DNA of 64,000 bases from Chytridium lagenaria. Its lineage: Eukaryota; Chytridiomycota; Chytridiomycetes; Chytridiales; Chytridiaceae. The position numbers were made by a program, and so were the translations under genes. The DNA is taken from NCBI GenBank assembly GCA_025449115.1, contig JAHLKC010000005.1:434001-498000 (forward strand). The letters are read 5' to 3'. Positions 23,379 through 34,821 of the stretch are shown here, one piece after another; position 1 is the stretch's first letter; each line of letters begins with the position of its first letter. Under the pieces are notes generated by a model that saw nothing but the letters and a program-made list of their open reading frames with translations, made no database searches and was not told where the DNA came from.

Positions 23379-24084
23379 GCTCTATTAAAGATGTGCAATA
23401 TTACCAACCTGCAGCAGGAGACATACCAGCTGTAAGCCTGTGTATCGCTATACCTTACTGCAGTTTAATGCCGAGTATAATGCGCGCGAATTTGTGTATG
23501 GGTGCGTTGCCTGCCGAATTCAACTTTTAACGGTTATTTTCAAGTGCTCTGCCTCTGGCTACAGTAGGAGGGCACTTCATGTTCATCCTTCTCATATTGA
23601 TTGTACGGAGAGTGGAGGTGAGGAGGTATTCACAACATAGGCATTCGAAAGCAATAACACAATTAAGTCCAATTTGTTATACATTACACCCCACTTCTCG
23701 TCAATCCACCATCCATCGCGCCATCACACCATCGCATCATCCCCATCCAACCTTCGCCCCGTTCATCTAAAAGCCATTTATGTACCGTTTATATTTATTG
23801 AAAAAGCTTTTAAGGTAGTTGGGTGGCTTTAACACTTTCTTTGTTATGATGATTCGAAATTATCCGCTCCTTCCATCATATCTCCTTTAGCGGAATCAAA
23901 CCATGCACCAGGGTAAACGTATACATTGCTTTGAAGCTCATGGCGTAAATTTCACGAGACAGTGCTGTGAGAAAGATGGTCGTCCAACGGACACGCACGA
24001 CGCTCGCTCCGCCATGAAGCCCCCACCGTCACAGGTGTTCGTTTGTTTATCTTTTTGCTCAACATTTTCTGTCCAGTGACAATT

Positions 24085-24126
<42 letters not shown>

Positions 24127-24167
24127 GCTCGTCGCTCACCATCCATCCATCACCACATATCAACACG
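23379..24167. other. intergenic, putative promoter region of PUM3 gene
   Basis: Divergent spacer between the unknown charged protein and the PUM3/Puf6 gene. It holds a long T tract ending 47 bases before the PUM3 ATG. ORFs here (23440-23770) lack features. Confidence 0.4.
24087..24120 (+). repeat. Homopolymer of 34 T
   Basis: An unbroken run of T just upstream of the PUM3 start codon. Long dA:dT tracts exclude nucleosomes at fungal promoters, so a promoter role is plausible but inferred. Its exact length may be unreliable. Confidence 0.9.
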
Positions 24168-26737
24168 ATGGCCGGAACAAAAGTCATCTCAAAATCCACC
24201 GGCTTCAAGCCCAAAAAGACCGTCACAAAGGCACCCGCAAAGACCTTATTGAAAAAGTCACCCGCTAAAGGCAAGAAGCGTCAAGTTGAAGAAGATGATG
24301 AGGAAGTCGAAGATATTACGACAGAGGAAATGGAAATGGAGACTGAGCCTGTGAGCGGAGGGAACCCTGCCATGGAAAACGGATGAATGGGAGGTTGCGG
24401 AGGATGTAGATGTGAATGCTGTGGAGGATGATGACGATGATTAGAGGGTGATGCCGACGAAGAGGATGGCGATGAGGAGGTTGAAGAAGATGACGAGCCG
24501 GCAGCGAAAAAGCCTAAAGAAACCTCTGCAGAAGGTGCGTTTAATACCTTTCACTGTCATTTAATGCTGATCGAGCGGTTAGATAAGAAAAAGTCAAGGG
24601 ATGAACAAAAACGTCTTCTTAAAGAACGCAAGGCACCAAACCCCACGCCAACATTATCACCGAATGCAAAAAACTCTGGGAAACCATCCGTCAAAAGAAA
24701 AATCGCCTCCTCCGTCCGCCGCGACCACATGCAACGTCTAATGGAAATCATCACCGGAAAAATTCAAGAAGTCACCTTTAAGCACGATGCCGCCCGTATT
24801 ATCCAATGTGCCCTTAAATACGGAAGCCAGGAACAACGCGATACTATTGCGTTAGAACTAAAAGGTCACTATGCGCAATTGTCGCAGAGTCAGTATGGGA
24901 GGTTTATTGTTTCAAAAATCATGAACTTTTTGCCCCAAGTTTCGGAATGATGTTATTAAAGAGTTTTATGGGAAGGTGAAAAAGGTTATGAGGCATAGAG
25001 ATGGTTCGATGGTGTTGGAGGAGGCGTATTCGCAGTTTGCGAATGCAACACAGAGGACTGCGCTGATGGAGGAGTTTTATGGGCCTGAGTTTGCCCTTTT
25101 CAAGGTGACATTCAATTTCTTTTTGGGCTACTTAGTGTTGCCTTTGTTGCCTTGCCTTCTTCTTTTTTCTCTATTGACTATAAAACTAACATTTTAAATT
25201 ATGCAGTCAAACCAAGCCCGCTCCATCCATGACCTCCTCGCCGAAAACCCCGAAAAAAAACCTCTCATCCTCAAACACCTTCGCGCCTCCCTCGACTCCC
25301 TGCTCGAAAAAGGAAAATCCAACATTGGTCCCCACACCCTTATCCACCGCGCCCTTCTCGACTACCTTACTCTCGCTGACTCCAAGACATCCCTTGACAT
25401 GGTTGAACTTCTCAAAGACCATCTCCTCGCTATTCTGCACACACGTGAAGGCGCACGGGTTGCCCAAATCATCATCCTTCTGGCCACACCGAAAGACAGG
25501 AAGCATATCATCAAAAGCTTTAAAGGATATGTCCCGAAAATCGCAATGGAACAACATGGACACACTGTCTTGATGACCGTGATGGAGGCTGTGGATGATA
25601 CCGTGCTTGTTTCGAAATCCGTGTTGGGTGAGCTTGTTAAATCTGGAGTCGCCGCTACGGATGCCTCTGAAGTTCTGACTCCTACGGATCTCATGCGACA
25701 CAAATACGCATCACGTGTAGCCCATTTCGTGTTTTCTGGAAGGAGTTCAAGACATCAGCCTGCGCATGTTGTAAAGGAGTTGAAGGAGGGTGATGAGACT
25801 AGGGCTTTGACGTCAAAGAAGGAGGATGCGAATAGGAGGAATGAGATTTTAGTGGCGATGAGTGCGGTTTATTGGAGTTGGCGGAGAAGAATTGTGCGGA
25901 GTTTAGTAAGATCGAAGTTTGGTGCTCAGGTTGTTCTTGATATCATTAGAAACGCTGAAGGTAAATTTATATGTTCTACCATGCCCTTTTTGCCATCACT
26001 CAGTGCCGTTTGTTTTTCATATGTTATGTTGGGATTAACTTTTGTCTTTCTCTTATGTTTAGGCGATAAAACTTCACTTCTCGCCGCCATCGCTAAACTT
26101 TGCGACGGCACCGTCGAATCCTGCTCATCCGCACACGCCTCCACCGTCGTCAAACCCAAAAACCACCTTCAACGCTGCCAAAAAACTCGCCAGCGACGCC
26201 GCCAAGCAAAAAGAAACCGAAAAAGCCGCCAACGCGATTGGTGGTGGTAAGCCGTCTGCCCTCTTGAGGATGAGAAGCCCGACCTCTCCGAACACGTTCT
26301 TGTGAACCGTGCTGCGACATTCTTTTTCAAAAGTTTGATCGTTGGATCAAAGGAAGAAGGGGCTGTTGAGGATGAGAAGGTGTTGACGTTCTCGACTGCT
26401 GTTGCCGGGTGTGTGGCGCCGAATATGGCGTACTGGCTAAACAGGTGCGCGGAAGACTTGAAACGCACGTCTGGGACTGCGTTTGTGTTGATCGCGCTTT
26501 TGGAAAAGGGCAGTAAGAGTGTAAGGAGATTATTATGAAGGCGGTGAAGAAGGAGAAGGGGCTGGTGAAGAAGTTGAAGGCGAAGGTGGAGGGCAAAGTG
26601 AAGGAGGAGGCAGAGGAGGCGGATGAGGGGAAGGCAAGAAGGGAGGGAAGAGGAAGAGAGATGCAGAAGAGGGTGAGAAGAAGGTCGGAAAGCCAGGCAT
26701 TATGGTTTTGTTGGAGGTGTTGGAGAAGATGCTGTAG
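24168..26737 (+). CDS. PUF6: Pumilio-repeat nucleolar RNA-binding protein, PUM3/Puf6 family
   Basis: PUM3/Puf6 proteins are nucleolar, bind RNA through an L-shaped array of Pumilio repeats, and serve in 60S ribosome biogenesis. The ATG at 24168 opens a basic nuclear-type N-terminus (KSPAKGKKRQ), then an acidic stretch. The core starts RRDHMQRLMEIITGKIQEV (about 24718-24775) with DAARIIQCALKYGSQEQRD, a classic PUF helix; further repeats have SQSQYGRFIVSKIM and RHRDGSMVLEEAYSQFAN. The CPL domain includes REGARVAQIIILLATPKDRK (25443-25505). Introns lie at about 24537-24580, 25105-25206 and 25960-26062. Frame changes are needed near 24390, 24940, 25870, 26150-26330 and 26520-26690. The natural C-terminus in the corrected frame is GIMVLLEVLEKML with stop at 26735. 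The gene is usually single-copy and important for growth, so these breaks argue for sequence errors. Confidence 0.87.
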
Positions 26738-27138
26738 TATCTGATGTGTTACTTTTTAAAGGGTTTTATGAATAAGTTTCGGACATGTTATATTTGAACC
26801 TGCTATGGCGTTCACTAGTGTTTTTTCTTATGTTGTTCTTGGTTACCATATTCACTTTCCTAAGTAGAAAGTTTGGAGATTATTTAAATATGATCGTTCT
26901 TTTCGTCGGCTTTATTCGTTAGTTTAGTTTAATGTGTTGAGGAACGTTCGAACTATCGACAATGCAGCAAGGTGTGACTTCAATTTATTAAATTGATTTT
27001 AAACTGCATCCAGTAAACACCATAAAAAGGACGAAAAGTAATTGAAAAAGGTTGATAGCCAGGAAATATATTAATAAAAATTACGAGCTAGAAAAAACAA
27101 AGGTATAGATAGGAGAGAAAAAAGCAAAACAAACGTTA
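26738..27138. other. intergenic, convergent 3' ends
   Basis: AT-rich spacer between the converging PUM3 and histone deacetylase genes. Nothing else was recognised. Confidence 0.45.
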
Positions 27139-28832
27139 TCATCCATCAATATCCACCCCCGTATTTTCATGATCTTGATCTCCTTCCCCCCCATACAGCT
27201 CCCTATCATCCCCAACCGCCAACTCCTTTTCCCGTCTTCTCCTCAACCCGTCACTCCCGACCATCTCCCCGTCTGTAACCTCACATCAGGCCCTCTATCC
27301 TCAGCTTCATCCGCCTCGCCGCCCAAATCCTCCCTATAGCAACTCGGTATAGGCGGAGGAATCTCCTGCATCTGCACACTCGGCGCCCCCTGTAGATGTC
27401 TCAAATATTCAGCAATCTGAACCCGAATGTTGTCGAGATAGGGGCGAGTGTTGGCATTGTTTTGGTTCTTGTCGACAATATTGGGGTGGAGGCTGTGGTC
27501 GGGTCCGAAATGCATGTAGTAGTCATTCACAGGAGCGCGTCGGGGAGGGTTGCATCACAACATATCGAGGTTTCATACGTCCATGCTCTTGCAACGTTTC
27601 GGATCGTGTACCCACCCCCCCTAATACCAACAAGGTACATTGAATTTCTTCATAAACGCAACACAAGCCCCATGTCCCTTTATGCTCAAATTGAAACTCC
27701 CAAGTCGATCTCCAGCAAGACTATCCGCCCCACACTGCAGCACGATCGCACCAGGTCGAAAACTTCCATCACGTTCGTCATGACTTTTTCAAAAATGTAC
27801 GCGTAAGACTCGTCGTCAATGAATTCTTGAAGTGGGATGTTGATGGCGTGATTTTTGCCGGCTTTGAAACCGGTTTCGTCGAGAGCGCCGGTACCTGGGA
27901 AGAATGTGCCGTCGTAGCGGTGGAAGGAGACGGTCATGACGCGGTCGGATTGGTAAAAGGCCTCTTGAACACCGTCGCCGTGGTGGACATCAATGTCAAT
28001 GTAGAGGACGCGGGGGTATATTCTACATTACGTATTTAGTAAAGCATCTTTCCCGAATTATGGGCGTTAAGATAAATACCTCAACAATTGTAAAATTCCT
28101 AACACGATGTCATTGACATAACAAAACCCTGATGCCTCAAACTTTTTCGCATGGTGAAGACCGCCAGCCCAGTTGATGGCGATATCACTACCGCAACACA
28201 GCTTCCGGGCTCCTTCGATAGATGCCCCGTGTAGAGTCTGCAGAAGTCAAACATGCCCTCAAATACGGGACAGTCTTCGACGCCGATATTGAAACGATGA
28301 AGAAACTTTGAAAAGGAGTTGACGTTATCAGGGGTAACGCTACACCATAACTTAGGATCAGTTTACCAAAACTTCACAAATAATAACTAAAAAGGTCTAA
28401 AAGGCATGACAAAGAAACAGCATCCGGCCAAGATCATAGTCAAAGAGCCCACCGTTTTAAAAACTCGATATAATCCTCTGAATGAAACTCTGTCATCTCC
28501 TCCTCCGTGGACCGCCTGGATATACGTCTCCATCTTCTTATGCAGCCCATACCCGATGATAGGTTATGCGCCAGCGCAAGCCTTGCGGGTTTCATGGGGT
28601 GTCCTTCACCGTAATGGAATTTGGCAGAGGTCTCTACATGGACTTGTCAGTAACATAACCAATCGGACACTTTGTGGAAGAATGGAAGGTCGCAGTAATG
28701 GGGCGTATGGGGTTGAACGAGATGCAAAGGATGAGAAGATGAAGGCTCACCGTTGTAGAAGTAGCAGACCTTGTCTTTGCTGTGACGCATGGAGGTGTAG
28801 CCGAGGTCTGGCTCATCTCTGTTGCTGGGCAT
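27139..28832 (-). CDS. HOS2: Class I histone deacetylase, HOS2-like, copy 1 (several frame breaks)
   Basis: A zinc-dependent lysine deacetylase of the Rpd3/Hos2 class, acting on histone tails in a corepressor complex. It starts at the ATG at 28832, and [15 protein letters not shown] is the conserved opening. The active-site core [17 protein letters not shown] lies at about 28115-28165. [19 protein letters not shown] (27890-27940), the [11 protein letters not shown] strand (about 27700-27740) and [14 protein letters not shown] (27360-27400) are all present. The [10 protein letters not shown] loop favours the Hos2/HDAC3 branch over Rpd3. In the corrected frame a charged tail ends in [13 protein letters not shown] with stop at 27139, matching copy 2. 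Frame breaks occur at about 27755, 27620, 27545 and 27270, where copy 2 at 40.1-41.9 kb is mostly clean, so this copy may be decaying or poorly sequenced. It is divergent from the BTB gene. Confidence 0.82.
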
Positions 28833-28969
28833 CGCTGGCACTTTTTTTTTCTGAGCTGCAAAAAATTATCTTTGAGCTCGGTCGAGGTGTCTCCAGTCCA
28901 TGAAGAGGTCAACCTCGCCCGTCTTAGATGAGGATACCTCAACGCCATACGGCGAAGCGCGGGACTTTT

Positions 28970-30450
28970 GGAGGATTACGGCAAGCTTATGCGCGATGCT
29001 TTGGTGCTGGTTCTCGACGTTTATTGTCAAAACGTTGTGACAGCATCCAGACAAGCATGTCTCATCACACATGTACGGCAACGCTTGCAAGCCCCGCCTG
29101 CGAAAAGCGCTTTGCGATAGAGATTTTACGCACTTTCGATAACACGTCGTATCAAGAGGTCATATGGTCGTGAGCTCAAGTATAAGAATAGACCCGATCG
29201 CTCTTCATAAATCAAGCAACGATGACCACCATCAACCTACCCAAAGTTACCACATCCCTATTAATCCCAAAGACTGCAGAATGCGTCCCCCACAATCTCT
29301 TTAACGCCGACCTCTTTGTTCACATTGTGTCTTCGGTCGATGAAATCTCTGACAGCCTTGCTGGACCAGCTCTCTTCGCATTCCATCGAAAGGTCCTTGC
29401 TGATAATATGGTCATTGCGAAGGAAATCAATAATGCGGAATCGATGCTGGGAAAGGAGAAGGCCAAATGGATCGAGATGAAGTTTCCCGCTCCAAAGCAA
29501 GCTGTTCGATGTCTCGAGATGCTTTATGACAAGGTGACGGGATTGGAGTGGATGACGAGGAGCTGAAGATGTTCTTTGTCGAGTACTATCAAGATGCGAT
29601 AGTGCTTGATTTTAAAGAACTGTTGGCGTATCTGTGCAGAAGGTAATATTTCTTCACTTTCTTGTTCTTTTTCGTCCCTGCGTCTTTATTATAGCTTTTA
29701 AACTTTTTTGGTCTTATGTTCTTCTCTGCATTTAGGTTTGCGGAAGATTGGCGCCATATCTATACAAATACGACGTTTTCCACAGTAAAATTACCGTCGT
29801 TGGAACTCGAGACGCTCCTCGAAGCATGCTGCCTCGAACAACCTATCGATCGACTCCGTATGATCTTGAGTTGGGCTCGCGATTGGCCCTTCATTAAAGA
29901 CCGCCGTCCTGTTCAGAAGCTCATCATGGCACAGGTGGCGGTTGGGAGTGAGAAGAATGCGGACGACTCAAAGGGCTCCCCTGCCATGACGCCAATCACC
30001 AATTCTTCTCTTTCCGATATCTCGGTTGAATTCCCTGAATCATTTGATGCTATGATTCCAGTGTCTCTCGTCGTTAAGCTTCAGAAGGAGGAGGTCAATG
30101 TCAAAAAAGGAGGTCGATAACTAGCGTAGTTCAAAGCGTGCATATTTTGGGATGTTTCCTTACCCCAGTGCCTTTGATGGGAAAACCATATCTTGCGAAA
30201 AAGGCGTCATTGTGTTAAAGTATTCAAGTATCAGTTCTTATGAGAATGGCCATCATATGGCCTGTCCTCCGTATGATTTTTTTTTTTTTTTTTGAAGTAC
30301 TAGTACTTCACACTTTTGTTAAGTTTGCTTTCTTTTTAGTAACAGAGCCGCTTTCTTGATGCTCTTTCTTTATATATTTTGCCGTTAAATGTCAATTGCT
30401 CATTACATTTGGGAATAATGGAAAACTGCAGTTTAAAAAACAGTTTCGTT
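28970..30450 (+). repeat. Direct duplication unit 1 (BTB-like gene plus flanks)
   Basis: Nearly identical to 31115-32711 and in the same direction. Matching flanks include CTTTGCGATAGAGATTTTAC upstream of both genes and GTCAATTGCTCATTACATTT downstream. Identity is highest across the coding exons and the 180 bases before the ATG, and fades toward both ends. Confidence 0.9.
29222..30120 (+). CDS. BTB/POZ-BACK-like protein, copy 1
   Basis: The ATG at 29222 opens MTTINLPKVTTSLLIPK. The first exon has NADLFVHIVSSVDEISDSL, then ALFAFHRKVLADNM, a form of the BTB signature in which a strand is followed by Phe-x-x-His-Arg-x-x-Leu. Next comes FPAPKQAVRCLEMLYDKVTG. An intron at 29643-29734 (GTAATATTTC to CATTTAG) precedes RFAEDWRHIYTNTTF and LETLLEACCLEQPIDRLRMI, which resembles the BACK helices after BTB domains. 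Such proteins are often Cullin-3 adaptors; that role is inferred. One G is missing from the run at 29539-29541 (three G against four in copy 2), which closes the frame before the intron. The frame of the second exon ends KLQKEEVNVKKGGR at 30120, earlier than copy 2. The domain assignment is moderate. Confidence 0.55.
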
Positions 30451-31114
30451 GAAGCGTTTTATTTATTTTTTCTTTAATGAAATTATTGCTTCAGACCTGA
30501 GGGACACAAGAGGAAGACAGATGAGCAAGTCACCCACGTAACGACGGGCAACGCCCGGATAAACAAATACGATGAAAAACAAAGCGTGTAGCAACAGCTG
30601 CAATAACTGATGCTGTTGGAAGACACGCTGCAAGACGGGTGAGAAGAGAGGCCCTAAATGACCGAAGAATCAGCAAAACCAAGAAAAGACTAAGTAACAT
30701 CATACTTGGAGCATTTAGCATTCTCACGAAGTAAAACAGCAAATGATATTTTTTTGTTCCTTTAATGATCAAAAGAGCCAGAGCACAACGGTTCAGCAAG
30801 ATCTGGAACAAAAAGTGTTGGAACGGTTCTAAAAGTCGTGTCAAAATCAAAGATGATTTCGCCGTACCCAACAATTGGAACAGATCAATCGTAACCCGGA
30901 GTGCCTTCACCAGCTCCTCTTGGAAGAGGGTAGTAAGTGATGAACAAACATCGATTTGGTGTCATCCAATTTGAGGCACCAGAGTAGAGAAGAGGTCAAG
31001 GCACTTGGAGTCGAACCGTGGAACCCTTGTTGGCGAAAGCAAGGATCGAAATTATAAATTAGAGTTTGAGGCGGATGGCGTCTGCAAGGTCCGGCGTGTG
31101 TCAGTAATGTCGGA
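30451..31114. other. spacer between the duplicated units
   Basis: Not shared with the other flank. A minus-strand hydrophobic ORF at 30530-30910 has no family match and no plausible context, so I do not call it. No transposase or terminal inverted repeat was seen that could explain the duplication. Confidence 0.4.
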
Positions 31115-32711
31115 GAAACTACGATTGGCTTATGGTTGATATATTTGGTGCTGGCTTTCGACGTTCATTGTCTAAAGAAGAGCATCCAGCTGAAAAGCAT
31201 GTCTCATCACACATTTACGGCAACGCTTGCAAGCCCCGCCTGCGAAAAAGCGCTTTGCGATAGAGATTTTACGCACTTTCGATAACACGTCGCATCAAGA
31301 GGTCATATGGTCGTGAGCTCAAGTATAAAAAACAGAACCGAATCCCTTTCATAAATCAAGCAACGATGACCACCATCAACCTACCCAAAGTTACCACATC
31401 TCTATCAATCCCAAAGATTGCAGCATGCGTCCCCCACAATCTCTTAACGCCGACCTTTTTGTTCACATTGTGTCTTCGGTCGATGAAATCTCTGACAGCC
31501 TTGCTGGACAAGCTCTCTACGCATTCCATCGAAAGGTCCTTGCTGATAATATGGTCATTGCGAAGGAAATCAACAATGTGGAATCGATGCTGGGAAAGGA
31601 GAAGGCCAAACGGATCGAGATGAAGTTTCCCGCACCAAAGCAAGCTGTTCGATGCCTCGAGATGCTTTATGACAAGGTGACGGGGATTGGAGTGGATGAC
31701 GAGGAGCTGAAGATGTGCTTTGTCGGGTATTACCAAGATGCGATAGTGCTGGATTTTAAAGAACTGTTGGCGTATCTGTGCAGAAGGTAATATTTCTCTT
31801 ACTTTCTTGTTCTTTTTCGCATCTGCGTCTTTATCATAGCTTTTTAAGCTTTTTCGGCCTTACATTCTTCTTTGCATTTAGGTTTGCGGAAGATTGGCGC
31901 CATATCTATACCAATACGACGTTCAGTCACAGCAAGATTACGGTCGTGGAACTCGAGACGCTCCTCGAAGCATGCTGCCTCGAACAACCTATCGATCGAC
32001 TCCGTATGATCTTGAGTTGGGCTCGCGATTGGCCCTTCATTAAAGACCGCCGTCCTGTTCAGAAGCTCATCATGGCACAGGTGGCGGTTGAGAGTGAGGA
32101 GAATGCGGATGACTCAAAGGGCTCCCCTGCCATGACGCCAATCACCAATTCTTCTCTTGTCCGATATCTCGGTCGAGTTCCCCGAATCATTTGATGCTAT
32201 CATCCAGTGTCTCTCGTCGTTAAGCTTCAGAAGAAGGAGCTCGATTACGAGCGTAGTCTCAAAGTATGCTTATTTTGTGATGTTTCCTTACCCCCAAGTG
32301 CCTTTGACGGGAAAACCATGTCTTGCACAAAAGGCACCATGGTTTTAAATTGTGGGCATAAACTCCCTAACACTGCGACGATTGGGCTAGAACCACCGGG
32401 CTGACTTTGCAGTCCCGTTTGTGTGTAGTACAAATTGTCCCTATGGTAGCCATTACGGCTACAATCACCATAATGGGTATTCTGCAAGTATCAATTCTTT
32501 TGAGGTTGGCCATCATATCGCCGTCCTTAGTATGATTTTTTTTGAAGTACTGGCATGACCATCACACTTTTGTTAAATTTCCTTTCTTTTTTAGTACCAG
32601 AGCTGCTTACTTCATACTGTTTTTGTTTTTTTTTTTTATATTTTGCCGTTCAATGTCAATTGCTCATTACATTTGGGAATAAGGGAAAATTGCAGTCTAA
32701 AAAACAGTTTC
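31115..32711 (+). repeat. Direct duplication unit 2 (BTB-like gene plus flanks)
   Basis: Second copy of the unit at 28970-30450, offset by about 2.15 kb. It is slightly longer, mainly because of extra sequence at about 32345-32475 after the coding region. Confidence 0.9.
31366..32404 (+). CDS. BTB/POZ-BACK-like protein, copy 2, with Cys/His C-terminal extension
   Basis: Paralogue of the gene at 29222 with the same ATG context and one intron (about 31787-31881). It has two T at 31443-31445 where copy 1 has three, which shifts the frame early. It keeps the four-G run at 31682-31685 that copy 1 lost, giving KVTGIGVDDEELKMCFVGYY. After the BACK-like block, two further one-base differences (about 32155 and 32200) move the frame. 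The tail then continues beyond the copy 1 end into CLFCDVSLPPSAFDGKTMSC and VLNCGHKLPN, which has a CxxC, a single Cys and a Cys-Gly-His spaced like a small zinc finger. Stop at 32402. Whether either copy makes protein depends on whether the one-base differences are real. Confidence 0.5.
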
Positions 32712-32884
32712 ACTTTAGTGACTTTTCTGTTAGGAAACACTGATTGCAGTGATTTTAAAGTGGTTGGTTCTGAGACTGACAACCTCTTCATCCAATTCAA
32801 AACAAAAAACATTGCCCCTTGCAGTAGCCTCATGACACCAACTTGCCTTCACACCTTCAAAATCTTCACAAGTACGACTAAACA

Positions 32885-34302
32885 ATGTCAACGTCCCCAG
32901 CCCGTCCTATATCAGCGTCATCCATCCCTATTTTTTGTCCGGTCAACATCGGTCAATCTTTCATGTTCCCAACGGCCCTCAAGTCGTCTAACGACAGTGA
33001 CGCCAGTCACTCCGACTTCACCAACACCAGATCTACCTTTCTCAAGGCCAGTTGCACGATCTCACTGTCCTGCGTGCTGCCAGAAAAGGACGGGGAACGG
33101 ATCAAGCAGCAGACTTGAAGCAGATGCATCATCTTTACCTGTTAGAGGAAATGGTCGTAAAGTAAGTCTTCTTTTCGTCTATTGAGTTATGGCATAAATG
33201 TCTTACATGTCGCAGCAGACCTCAAATATAAAACCTGAGTTCAAACTCTGTTATCGGACCCGTGACCTTCCAAACACCATCACTCCTCTCCCTGGCTCCC
33301 CAAACCCACGCTACGCAACAGCAAAACCTCGCATCGATTCGGGGCTTACGCTAACCTCGACAGGAAAGTCTATTCTTCGTCCCTCAAGTGCCTTGGATTC
33401 AACACGTTTTATGATAGTAAAGGCGTCATCGGAGCCGTCCAAGGACAAGAAAGCATTTACATCTGTGTTGCAGAGATTAGATAGCTCGTTGGATAAGTCG
33501 GTGATTTCTGAGACGGAAGAAAGAAGAAGGAGACGTGGAAGTTCGTTTGGAAGTCGATCGCTGGATAGCATACCGGAAGAGTCTGCTCTCGAAGAAGACA
33601 CAGACAAACTCCCACTCATGATACAGCTGGAGTGGAAGGAAGAAACCTTCTTTCTACTTTGACTTCACCGTCTCCCGCCGTTTCCGATAGCATTTCTGTC
33701 GACATCAACCAAACATCACCCGAGCTTACCAACCCCACAAAACTCGCCTCCCCACAACCTATCCCCATTCATCTCATCAAACGCCGCTACATCGACATGA
33801 CCGATCTCACCGGCCTCGCAACTCTCGCTCTCTCCCATCTTACCACCCTCCAAACCCTCCATCCCCACCTTACCCATCTCCCAGCCTACCTCACCACCTC
33901 CACTCAAATCATCCACCTCGGCTACTCCATCTCCCAAGCCTACCTGCCTCTCGCCCAAACATGCACAGACGCTCGTCTTCGCGCTCACCTGTCTGCGAGT
34001 ATTTCTAAATGCGCGACAGCGGCGGAACGCATGAAGATTATCATGGGGAGGAGTCGAAGTGGGGATCGGGAGGGTGTTGTGTTGAATTGCGCGATGGCGG
34101 TTGTTGGGGCTGCTGAGGAGGCTGTGAAGGATTGGAGGCGGCGAAGGTTGTGATGGAGGTCGTGGAGGCAAAGAAGGGTGAGAATGCGTTTGTAATGGTT
34201 TTGGAGGAGGCTGTAGAAGTTGGTGATGTGGAAGGCAATGCTTTGATCGTAGACGCTGCCGTAGAAAAAATGTCGATTGTGGCTGCTGCGTCGCTTGCTT
34301 AA
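32885..34302 (+). CDS. Unrecognised protein, disordered N-terminus and helical C-terminal domain
   Basis: I do not recognise this gene. The first part, from the ATG at 32885 (MSTSPARPISASSIPIF), is Ser/Thr/Pro-rich and shifts frame near 33040 to a stretch with CPACCQKRTGNG. An intron follows (about 33160-33214). The second part (33215-33660) contains basic ERRRRRGSSFGSRS, a possible phosphorylation region. After a shift near 33650, a helical region (33780-34302) reads MTDLTGLATLALSHLTTLQT, ISKCATAAERMKIIMG and NCAMAVVGAAEEAV, ending VEKMSIVAAASLA at 34302. The Ala-rich helices resemble a four-helix bundle in composition only. At least three frame changes are needed. Confidence 0.45.
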
Positions 34303-34821
34303 TGGGGGGGGGGAGATGGGTTCGCTTTTTATCTTTGCTTACTTTGTTGACGTCCTTTCCAGTCTCTTCCCTTCTATAGAATCCCTTTTCTCTTCCATTT
34401 CTCTCTTATATTTTGGCTTAAGTTTTTCAATGCAGTCGTATGTCGGCGAAATAGATGTTCCCAGAAAAACCTCATTTTAAAGTCGCATTTTAAAACCTCA
34501 TAATACATATTGGGTAAAATGTGGTAGTTTGTTGCTCTTAAGTCTTTATCAGATTTGTTACCAGAATATAAATATGGTGTCTCCCCCATACATCCCAAAA
34601 TATGCACAGTACTTCAACGGATTCCGTCAAACCACGTACTCTCCGCGGCCCACGTCGTCGACAACCCACGTTCTTCCAGTCCGGCATCGTCGGAGCCGAC
34701 CCGTCGTTCTCTCTCGCATGAGGTCTTTTCAGCCAATGAAAATAGTGCAAATAGGTGGAATATAAAAAATCAGGCAACTTCGACACCTCTTCCCCATTAC
34801 TTCCCAACACTCGACGCAGCC
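34303..34821. other. intergenic, promoter region of sterol isomerase gene
   Basis: T-rich after the preceding stop, then mixed sequence to the EBP start. Overlapping ORFs here run into the EBP gene in other frames. No separate gene was recognised. Confidence 0.4.

Noticed and set aside
28406..28903. 165-codon plus-strand ORF
   Set aside because: It is antisense to conserved HOS2-like exons on the minus strand; its residues make no sense as a protein.
30530..30910. 126-codon minus-strand hydrophobic ORF
   Set aside because: No initiation context, no homologue recognised, lies in the spacer of the duplication, and its hydrophobicity follows from A-rich plus-strand sequence.
28970..32711. Duplication as a transposon or retrocopy
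   Set aside because: Both copies keep the intron, and I see no terminal inverted repeats, target-site duplication, poly-A tail or transposase.
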